DNA from: Pseudomonadota bacterium
GTDB taxonomy: Bacteria > Desulfobacterota > Syntrophia > Syntrophales > JADFWA01
Length of the DNA: 15,813 nucleotides
NCBI GenBank assembly: GCA_030596145.1
Contig: JAUVKS010000014.1
Span: forward strand, 1-15,813
Direction: 5' to 3'
Each line of letters begins with the position of its first letter. Position 1 is the first letter of the stretch. The notes below the pieces were generated by a model. It saw only the letters and a program-made list of their open reading frames with translations, did no database searches and had not been told where the DNA came from. Positions 6,934-12,284 of the stretch are shown in pieces. The position numbers and the translations under genes were made by a program.

Positions 6934-7723
6934 ATAACAAAAAAAAACGAATCAGAAAAGACAGCATGAAAAAGGGATTTATATCCTGCCAAACCTTTTC
7001 ACCACAGCAAGTCTTTTTTGCGGGTTTTATTCGATAATTTTTTCTATGAAAGGAGAATTTTCTCGGGCGGCAATTGCGATTATAATTGCCATTGTTCTTG
7101 ATGGTCTGGATGGAAGGATAGCCAGGATGACCGGCACGACGAGCAAGTTTGGCGCTGAGTATGATTCTCTGGCAGATTTGGTTGCCTTTGGTGTTGCGCC
7201 TGCAATCCTTTCATATACATGGGCACTCTCCACATTCGGCAGATGGGGTTGGCTTGCCTCGTTTTTGTTTGTCGTCTGCGGAGCACTCAGGCTTGCAAGA
7301 TTTAATATCCAGATCGGCATTATAGAAAGCAAGGTATTTAACGGGCTTCCTATACCAGCTGCCGCTTCGGTTGTAGCAACGGGAACACTCCTCTTCTATT
7401 TTCTGGGGGGAGTTGGCCAGCTTAATCATCCGGCCATATTAATAGGCACAATCGCCCTCTCTTTATTGATGGTTAGCAGTGTAAAATACTACAGTTTCAA
7501 AGACTTGAACATTTTTTCAAGAAAACCCTTTATGTCCTTTGTCTTGATTGTTGTTATACTGATTATAGTGATTGCAGAGCCTCAGATAATGCTTTTTACG
7601 TTTGCTTTCGGTTATAGTATCTCCGGTCCTGCGTGGACGCTAACTAAAATTGCGAGGAGAAAGAGTGTTAAAAGGTCCGAAGAGCAGAGTCAGGAAACAA
7701 AAAGTAAGGGGTGGTTTGTATGA
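6930..7723 (+). CDS. pssA: CDP-diacylglycerol--serine O-phosphatidyltransferase with N-terminal frame break
   Basis: PssA is a membrane CDP-alcohol phosphotransferase that makes phosphatidylserine from CDP-diacylglycerol and serine. Its full catalytic motif DG-x2-AR-x8-G-x3-D-x3-D is present at nt 7100-7177, and several hydrophobic segments follow. The natural start is most likely ATG 6930, which overlaps the psd stop and encodes a basic N-terminus ending in SMKKG. That frame stops at TAA 7035-7037. The family's first-helix signature (YILPNLFTT, then SLFCGFYSII) is instead encoded from 6980 one frame back, joined to the rest of the gene without interruption. Adding one base in the A5 run at 6969-6973 restores a continuous 264-residue protein beginning ...MKKGIYILPN. 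Possible causes are a sequencing or assembly error, a real mutation, or frameshifting on the A-runs. ATG 7046 would give a 225-residue product lacking the first helix. The end overlaps asd by 4 nt. Confidence 0.85.
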
Positions 7724-8739
7724 GGAAATACAATGTGGCTGTTGTTGGCGCAACAGGTGCTGTGGGAAATGAGATGATCAAGATTCTGGAGGAGAGGGAT
7801 TTTCCGGTGAACGAATTAACGTTTCTTGCCTCGGAGCGCTCACGTGGAAAGAAACTGGAGTTTAAAGGAAAACCTTATCCTGTAAAAGTATTAGATGAGG
7901 ATTCTTTTGAGGACATCGAAATAGGGCTCTTTTCAGCCGGTGGCAGTATAAGCAAGCGATTTGCACCTATTGCTGCGAGGGCGGGTTGTATAGTTATAGA
8001 TAACACCAGCGCCTTCAGGATGGATCCTGATGTTCCGCTCGTTGTTCCTGAGGTGAATCCTGGAGCTATCGGACAGTATAGGACAAAAGGAATAATAGCT
8101 AATCCGAATTGTTCTACCATCCAAATGGTCGTGGCCCTGAAGCCGATTCATGACGCAGCTAAAATAAAAAGGGTTGTGGTGTCCACCTATCAGGCCGTGT
8201 CAGGAACGGGCAAAAATGCTATTGAAGAGCTTTCTCTGCAGACGAATGCGCTTTTAAACCATGAAGAACCAAAAGTGGAGGTTTATCCTCATCAAATCGC
8301 CTTTAACTGTCTGCCCCAGATAGATGTATTTCTGGACAATGGTTATACCAAAGAAGAGATAAAGATGGTGAACGAAACCAGAAAAATTATGGAAGATGAT
8401 TCGATAGCCATTACCGCAACTACAGTGAGGGTACCCGTTTTTTACTCCCATTCAGAATCGGTCAATATTGAAACTGAAAGAAAGATTACCTGTGAAGAGG
8501 TAAAGGTTATACTTGCAGCGGCACCGGGAGTTACAGTTGTTGATAATCCCGGCAAATCTGAATATCCTCTTGCGATAGATGCTGCAGGTAAAGATGATAC
8601 TTTTGTGGGAAGAATAAGGGAGGATGAGTCTATAGCAAACGGGATCAATATATGGGTTGTATCCGATAACCTGAGAAAGGGTGCAGCCCTCAATACGATA
8701 CAGATAGCGGAGGTCCTTATCAGGGATTATTTAGAGTGA
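7720..8739 (+). CDS. asd: Aspartate-semialdehyde dehydrogenase
   Basis: Asd reduces aspartyl phosphate to aspartate semialdehyde with NADPH, the branch point to lysine/diaminopimelate, threonine, methionine and isoleucine. The 339-residue protein starts with the nucleotide-binding VVGATGAVG. It carries the catalytic Cys131 in NPNCSTIQM, the conserved Gln158 in TYQAVSG, and Arg237 and His244 in RVPVFYSHSE, all as in active enzymes. I chose ATG 7720 over GTG 7711: AAGGGG (7706-7711) is 8 nt upstream and MRKYNVAVVG is the usual start. The ATG overlaps the pssA stop (ATGA). The last codons and TGA stop lie at the edge of the ~102-bp repeat that begins at 8732, so the repeat probably defines the present C-terminus. 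Confidence 0.96.
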   Translation: MRKYNVAVVGATGAVGNEMIKILEERDFPVNELTFLASERSRGKKLEFKGKPYPVKVLDEDSFEDIEIGLFSAGGSISKRFAPIAARAGCIVIDNTSAFRMDPDVPLVVPEVNPGAIGQYRTKGIIANPNCSTIQMVVALKPIHDAAKIKRVVVSTYQAVSGTGKNAIEELSLQTNALLNHEEPKVEVYPHQIAFNCLPQIDVFLDNGYTKEEIKMVNETRKIMEDDSIAITATTVRVPVFYSHSESVNIETERKITCEEVKVILAAAPGVTVVDNPGKSEYPLAIDAAGKDDTFVGRIREDESIANGINIWVVSDNLRKGAALNTIQIAEVLIRDYLE

Positions 8740-8833
8740 GCTAAAGTGCCTGAAGTTAAAGAATGCGATTTCAGCGCACCTGTTTTAAATTTGACCACGC
8801 CAAAGGCGTGTACATCAACTTTAGTTCACTTTA
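8732..8833 (+). repeat. ~102-bp element with terminal inverted repeats, copy 1
   Basis: This element begins inside the last codons of asd. Its left end is TAGAGTGAGCTAAAGT and its right end AACTTTAGTTCACTTTA, an imperfect terminal inverted repeat of about 16 bp. Aligned by eye to the reverse complement of 11366-11468, it differs at about 12 positions plus one single-base indel, roughly 87% identity, and most differences are transitions. Inside are two potential hairpins: one around GCGATTTCAGCGC, and a perfect CACGCC-AAA-GGCGTG at 8796-8810. There is no coding capacity, so it resembles a small non-autonomous (MITE- or REP-like) element. Confidence 0.88.
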
Positions 8834-8859
8834 GACACTTCAAACTTTAGACACTTCAA
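8828..8859. repeat. Perfect 16-nt tandem duplication
   Basis: ACTTTAGACACTTCAA occurs twice in a row (8828-8843 and 8844-8859) without mismatch. The first unit overlaps the right end of the 102-bp element by 6 nt, and the second ends 5 nt before the rsmD ATG. A diverged relative, in the opposite orientation, lies near 11217-11254 beside the second element copy. Confidence 0.92.
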
Positions 8860-8864
8860 AGTAT

Positions 8865-9428
8865 ATGAGAATTATTGGAGGGAAAGCAAAGGGAAGGCGT
8901 ATCTTTGTGCCAAAGGGTCGGATCAGGCCTACATCGGACATGCTCAAGGAAGCGCTTTTCAATATATTGCCTCCAATGGAAGGGAAATCATTCCTTGATC
9001 TCTTTGCCGGAACTGGGAGTGTCGGCCTGGAGGCCATGAGCAGAGGAGCTGCAAAAACTGTATTTATTGAAACAAACTCCCTCTTCATCGAGGCAATCAA
9101 AAGAAACCTGGGTGTATGTGGATTCGATAGTAACTATGAAATAATAGCGGCACCGGTGGAGAAGGGTCTCAAGCTGCTCGGCAAAAGAAACGAACAATTC
9201 AATATAATATTTGCTGATCCGCCTTATGAAGAAAATCTTATAAAAAAAACTTTGTATTTACTTGGCGAGGGTTATCTGATTTCCGAAGGTGATATTGTAA
9301 TTATGCAGCATTCCTTTAGAGAAAAATTGGAGATGAATGCTGGTAGTTTTATCCTGACAGACCAGAGAAGGTACAGCGATACTGTAACTTCTTTTTTAAA
9401 ATTAAATAGCAGAGGACAAAAAGTATGA
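8865..9428 (+). CDS. rsmD: 16S rRNA (guanine(966)-N2)-methyltransferase RsmD
   Basis: RsmD methylates G966 of 16S rRNA in the 30S subunit using S-adenosylmethionine. The 187-residue protein opens with the typical MRIIGGKAKGRR and RIRPTSDMLKEALFNIL. It holds the SAM-binding DLFAGTGSVGLEA at 45-57 and the catalytic DPPY at 118-121, in the order expected for this Rossmann methyltransferase. The ATG is fixed by the conserved N-terminus, but no Shine-Dalgarno is visible, because the tandem 16-nt repeat ends 5 nt upstream. Its stop overlaps the coaD start (ATGA); the rsmD-coaD pair is common in bacteria. Confidence 0.96.
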   Translation: MRIIGGKAKGRRIFVPKGRIRPTSDMLKEALFNILPPMEGKSFLDLFAGTGSVGLEAMSRGAAKTVFIETNSLFIEAIKRNLGVCGFDSNYEIIAAPVEKGLKLLGKRNEQFNIIFADPPYEENLIKKTLYLLGEGYLISEGDIVIMQHSFREKLEMNAGSFILTDQRRYSDTVTSFLKLNSRGQKV

Positions 9429-9913
9429 GGAAGATAGCTGTTTACCCCGGTTCGTTTGATCCTATTACTAACGGTCATATTGATATAATCAGGAGAGGGC
9501 TCGGAATCACAAATAAACTTATCGTGCTGGTTTCCTATAATCCAGATAAAAGTTCCCTCTTCTCCGTTGAGGAAAGGATGGAGATGATACAAGAAGTAAT
9601 AGGAGATGATCCAAGGATCAAGGTCGACAGCTTTTCGGGACTTCTCGTTGACTATGCTGGGAAAGCAGGAGCAAGTATTATTTTGAGGGGTTTGAGGGCC
9701 ATGTCAGAGTTCGAGTATGAATTCCAGCTGGCTCTTATCAACAGGAGGCTTGATAGGGATATTGAAACGGTGTTTCTCATGACAGGCTATAAGTGGTTTT
9801 ACACAAGTTCTAAAATTGTTAAGGAGGCTGCAAGTTTTGGAGGTTCAGTGAAAGGATTGGTTCCGGATATTGTTTCTCGGAAGTTACAGGAAAAATATTC
9901 AAATAAAAGATAA
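9425..9913 (+). CDS. coaD: Phosphopantetheine adenylyltransferase
   Basis: CoaD (PPAT) transfers AMP from ATP to 4'-phosphopantetheine, the penultimate step of coenzyme A synthesis, in the cytosol as a hexamer. The 162-residue length is normal. The N-terminal YPGSFDPITNGH carries the nucleotidyltransferase (T/H)xGH motif at 15-18. SIILRGLRAMSEFEYEFQ is the strongly conserved middle segment, and YTSSKIVKE at about 126-134 corresponds to the ISSTxVKE motif that binds the ATP phosphates. AGAGGA at 9411-9416, 8 nt upstream, supports the ATG, which overlaps the rsmD stop. Coenzyme A supply links it loosely to the thiolase further on. Confidence 0.97.
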   Translation: MRKIAVYPGSFDPITNGHIDIIRRGLGITNKLIVLVSYNPDKSSLFSVEERMEMIQEVIGDDPRIKVDSFSGLLVDYAGKAGASIILRGLRAMSEFEYEFQLALINRRLDRDIETVFLMTGYKWFYTSSKIVKEAASFGGSVKGLVPDIVSRKLQEKYSNKR

Positions 9914-9924
9914 TTTGAAAGCTG

Positions 9925-11142
9925 ATGATGAAATTGAATAAAATGAAATTAGCAGCAAGAGTCGCAAGAATAAAGCCATCACCTACGCTCGCAATTACTA
10001 TGAAGGCAAAAGCACTGCGAGCGGAGGGAATAGATGTAATAGGTTTCGGTGCCGGTGAACCGGATTTTGACACCCCATCCAATATTAAACAGGCGGCCAT
10101 AAAGGCAATGGATGAAGGTTTTACCAAGTATACACCTTCGGGTGGCATAGATGAGCTTAAAGATGCCATCATAAATAAGTTTCAGCTGGATAATAAATTG
10201 ACTTATAGTAGATCGCAGATAGTGGTTTCCTGTGGTGCAAAAGATACCCTTTACAATCTTGCACAGGCCCTTTTCGAAGAAGGGGATGAGGTTATTATTC
10301 CGTCACCCTATTGGGTTTCCTATCCGGATATTGTTATCCTTGCCGGAGCAACGCCGGTAATTCTTGAGACGAAAGAATCTGACGGTTTTAAAATAAGTCC
10401 TGAAAAACTTGAAAGAGCTATTACAAAAAATACAAGAGCCATTGTGTTAAACAGTCCATCAAACCCATCTGGGGTTGCGTATTCATATGATGATCTGGAA
10501 GGCATGGCGGAGGTAGTTGTAAAAAAGGGCATTCTTGTAATCTCCGATGACATCTATGAAAAAATTGTTTACGATGATTTTCGCTTTTATAATATAGCCT
10601 CTGTTGGAGAGGAGATGAAAAAACTTACTGTGGTGGTTAACGGAGTCTCAAAGACTTATGCCATGACAGGATGGAGAATCGGCTATGCCGCTGGTCCCGA
10701 GACTATTATTTCTGCCGTTACAAAAATTCAAAGCCAGAACATATCAAATCCTACATCTATTTCACAGAAAGCAGCAGTAGAGGCCCTGGAGGGGAGTCAG
10801 GATACTGTATTTAAGATGGTGAAAGAATTTCAAGCCAGAAGAGATTATATTGTAGAAAAGCTAAATAATATCCCGGGTATCAACTGCATGAACCCTCAGG
10901 GTGCTTTTTATGTGTTTCCTGATGTATCCTCGTTGTATGGGATGTCCTTCAACGGTAAAAAAATAAGCAGTTCTACCGATCTCGCGGAGTATCTCCTGGA
11001 TAAGGTGGATGTCGCTGTTGTTCCCGGTGTTGCCTTTGGTAATGACAATCATATACGCCTTTCCTATGCCATGTCGATGGAAAATATAGGAGAAGGTTTG
11101 AGAAGAATAGGTGAAGCTGTAGCAAAGCTTACAGTTTCGTAA
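9925..11142 (+). CDS. aspC: Pyridoxal-phosphate aspartate aminotransferase (class I, subgroup Ib)
   Basis: This enzyme interconverts aspartate/2-oxoglutarate and oxaloacetate/glutamate, and some Ib members also aminate prephenate. The protein has up to 405 residues and opens with RIKPSPTLAIT and GFGAGEPDFDTP, typical of the Ib (Thermus-like) group. Further markers are NSPSNPSG (176-183), SDDIYEKIVYD with PLP-ring Asp208 and Tyr211, the Schiff-base Lys243 in SKTYAMTGWRIGY, and the substrate-carboxylate Arg378 in HIRLSYA. The start is uncertain among ATG 9925, 9928 and 9943; many homologues begin at the third (MKLAARV). Only a weak GAAAG precedes. It lies 11 nt after coaD, and its product aspartate feeds the pathway of Asd. 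Substrate range cannot be fixed from sequence. Confidence 0.9.
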   Translation: MMKLNKMKLAARVARIKPSPTLAITMKAKALRAEGIDVIGFGAGEPDFDTPSNIKQAAIKAMDEGFTKYTPSGGIDELKDAIINKFQLDNKLTYSRSQIVVSCGAKDTLYNLAQALFEEGDEVIIPSPYWVSYPDIVILAGATPVILETKESDGFKISPEKLERAITKNTRAIVLNSPSNPSGVAYSYDDLEGMAEVVVKKGILVISDDIYEKIVYDDFRFYNIASVGEEMKKLTVVVNGVSKTYAMTGWRIGYAAGPETIISAVTKIQSQNISNPTSISQKAAVEALEGSQDTVFKMVKEFQARRDYIVEKLNNIPGINCMNPQGAFYVFPDVSSLYGMSFNGKKISSSTDLAEYLLDKVDVAVVPGVAFGNDNHIRLSYAMSMENIGEGLRRIGEAVAKLTVS

Positions 11143-11180
11143 AGTCACAATGGTGCACACACACTACCTTCCGGGGATTA

Positions 11181-11215
11181 GGGGTTAAACCCTAAGGCGG
11201 GAAAGCCGCAACCCC
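11181..11215. repeat. Nested G/C-rich hairpin after aspC
   Basis: Outer arms GGGGTT (11181-11186) and AACCCC (11210-11215) enclose a second stem, GCGG (11197-11200) and CCGC (11206-11209), around a GAAAG loop. The left arm can alternatively pair locally in GGGTT-A-AACCC, so two mutually exclusive folds are possible. Four A's follow the right arm, not a T-run, so on the + strand it is not a standard intrinsic terminator. Confidence 0.5.
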
Positions 11216-11216
11216 A

Positions 11217-11254
11217 AAAGTGCCTAAAGTTTGAAGTGCCTGAGAGGTTTGAAT
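11217..11254. repeat. Diverged relative of the 16-nt tandem repeat
   Basis: AAGTGCCTAAAGTTTG followed by AAGTGCCTGAGAGGTTTG gives two related units. Read on the minus strand they resemble the ACTTTAGACACTTCAA duplication at 8828-8859. So both copies of the 102-bp element are accompanied by the same kind of short repeat on the same relative side. Confidence 0.55.
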
Positions 11255-11266
11255 AACTATCATTAA

Positions 11267-11348
11267 TTGTCATTTCGACCGCAGGGAGAAACCTTAACAG
11301 GCCTGTATCATTAAGATTTCTCGTCGCCGACGTTCCTCGAAATGACAA
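11267..11348. repeat. REP-like double palindrome (TTGTCATTTCGA ends)
   Basis: The outer arms TTGTCATTTCGA (11267-11278) and TCGAAATGACAA (11337-11348) are perfect 12-bp complements. The inner arms GAGAAACCTT (11286-11295) and AAGATTTCTC (11313-11322) match except for one base. The centre contains AGGCCT. I recall the TGTCATT(T/G)CGA...AATGACA type as a frequent intergenic palindrome in many bacterial genomes. It has no coding capacity. Confidence 0.85.
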
Positions 11349-11365
11349 AATTCAAAGGTTCCCCC

Positions 11366-11468
11366 TAAAGTGAGCTAAAGTTAATGTACATACCTTCGGC
11401 GCGGTCAAATTTGAAACAGGCTGCGCTGAAAGCGCATTTTTCAACTTTAGGCACTTTAGCTCACTTTA
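11366..11468 (-). repeat. ~102-bp element with terminal inverted repeats, copy 2 (inverted)
   Basis: This 103-bp copy reads on the minus strand relative to 8732-8833. Its ends are better conserved: TAAAGTGAGCTAAAGT on the left and ACTTTAGCTCACTTTA on the right form a perfect 16-bp terminal inverted repeat. The internal hairpin GCGC-TGAAA-GCGC (11423-11435) is intact. The second one, intact in copy 1, has only wobble or mismatched pairs here. Its right end lies 11 nt before the -35 box of the adk promoter. Confidence 0.88.
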
Positions 11469-11479
11469 CACTTATTTAC

Positions 11480-11508
11480 TTGACCCTTATCTCAATTTTC
11501 CCTATATT
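11480..11508 (+). promoter_or_regulatory. Sigma70-type promoter for adk
   Basis: TTGACC (11480-11485) and TATATT (11503-11508) are separated by exactly 17 nt, each one base from consensus. A start of transcription near 11514-11516 would give a leader of about 33 nt with the AAGGAGG ribosome-binding site. It sits just outside the inverted repeat copy, so adk appears to begin a new transcription unit. Confidence 0.7.
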
Positions 11509-11547
11509 CCCACTTTCCAAATCAACTTATATTTCAAGGAGGTTTAA

Positions 11548-12195
11548 ATGAAGATTATAATTTTGGGTGCACCCGGTGCCGGCAAGGGAACTGTTGCGAA
11601 ACTTCTCTGTGGTCTTGACGGATCCATTCAGATTTCAACAGGAGACATACTGCGTGCGGCAGTGAGGGCCGGAACTGAACTGGGCAAAAAGGCCAAAGGA
11701 TTCATGGATCGCGGAGACCTGGTTCCTGACACGCTTATCATGGACATTATGGAGGCACGACTGCAGGAACCTGATTGTGAAAAGGGATTCATTCTGGATG
11801 GCTTTCCAAGAACGATTAACCAGGCGGAAGAACTCAAGGATCTCTGCAAAAAACTGAATATCAAACTCGACTTTGTGGTAAATCTGGAGGTGCCGAGGGA
11901 TGTTATTCTGGATAGACTTACGACACGTAGGACGTGTTCAAATCCGGAGTGTCAAGAGATATACAATATAAAAAGCAATCCACCAACTGCGGATGGGAAA
12001 TGCAAGAAATGTGGCAGCGCGGTCATCCAGCGGGATGATGAAACTGAAGAAGCGATAGTTTATCGACTGGAGACATACAATGAAAAGACGGCGCCGCTTA
12101 TAGGGTTTTATGAGAATGAAGGATTGCTCAAAAAATTTGCTTCTATAAGCAGTAAGGAGACAGTTGAGGAGATTAAAAAAAGTTTAAAGTCTTAA
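11548..12195 (+). CDS. adk: Adenylate kinase with four-cysteine (zinc-type) lid
   Basis: Adk interconverts ATP + AMP and 2 ADP in the cytosol. The 215-residue long form shows the P-loop GAPGAGKGT at 7-15, the AMP-binding region with STGDILRAAV and LDGFPRT, and the lid. The lid carries Cys130, Cys135, Cys152 and Cys155 (CSNPEC and CKKC). Four lid cysteines usually bind a structural zinc; here the first pair is spaced by four residues where Gram-positive enzymes have two. QRDDETEEAI with the catalytic Arg/Asp residues follows. AAGGAGG at 11536-11542, 5 nt before the ATG, is the best ribosome-binding site in the window, and the gene has its own promoter. In many bacteria adk sits in the ribosomal-protein cluster; here it does not. 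Confidence 0.97.
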   Translation: MKIIILGAPGAGKGTVAKLLCGLDGSIQISTGDILRAAVRAGTELGKKAKGFMDRGDLVPDTLIMDIMEARLQEPDCEKGFILDGFPRTINQAEELKDLCKKLNIKLDFVVNLEVPRDVILDRLTTRRTCSNPECQEIYNIKSNPPTADGKCKKCGSAVIQRDDETEEAIVYRLETYNEKTAPLIGFYENEGLLKKFASISSKETVEEIKKSLKS

Positions 12196-12197
12196 AG

Positions 12198-12254
12198 TTT
12201 AAGGTTCAAAGTTTTGGGACTTCGAAGGGGCATAGAACCTTAAATCCAAAACTT
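12198..12254. repeat. Interleaved inverted repeats between adk and the helicase gene
   Basis: TTTAAGGTTC (12198-12207) is the perfect complement of GAACCTTAAA (12235-12244), and AAGTTTTGG (12209-12217) of CCAAAACTT (12246-12254). The order A-B-A'-B' is that of a pseudoknot, or of two overlapping hairpins that cannot form simply together. CTTCGAAG (12220-12227), a self-palindrome, sits between them. The adk 3' end (AGTTTAAAGTCTTAAAG) shares the same word pattern. No T-run follows. Confidence 0.65.
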
Positions 12255-12284
12255 GAAACTAATAAACCTGAAACTCGTGTAAAT

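Larger units (their letters stand above)
11143..11547. other. 405-nt intergenic region packed with repeats, ending in the adk promoter
   Basis: This is the only gap over 300 nt. I find no gene in it. In order it holds a G/C-rich nested hairpin (11181-11215), a diverged pair of units related to the 16-nt repeat (11217-11254), an 80-bp REP-like palindrome (11267-11348), the second copy of the ~102-bp element (11366-11468), a sigma70-type promoter (11480-11508) and the adk ribosome-binding site (11536-11542). Confidence 0.8.

Noticed and set aside
7711..7719. GTG 7711 as the asd start
   Set aside because: It overlaps the AAGGGG ribosome-binding site, and the protein family begins at the MRKYNVAVVG encoded from ATG 7720.
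7046..7723. ATG 7046 as the true start of phosphatidylserine synthase
   Set aside because: The conserved first membrane helix is encoded directly upstream in the same frame, no ribosome-binding site precedes 7046, and ATG 6930 overlaps the psd stop. Restart at 7046 remains only a possible consequence of the frame break.
8828..8859. CRISPR-like array
   Set aside because: Only two adjoining 16-nt units exist, with no spacers between them and no cas genes in the window.
8732..11468. Composite transposon
   Set aside because: The inverted elements enclose ordinary housekeeping genes in a normal bacterial order, and no transposase is present. A passive repeat pair is the safer description.
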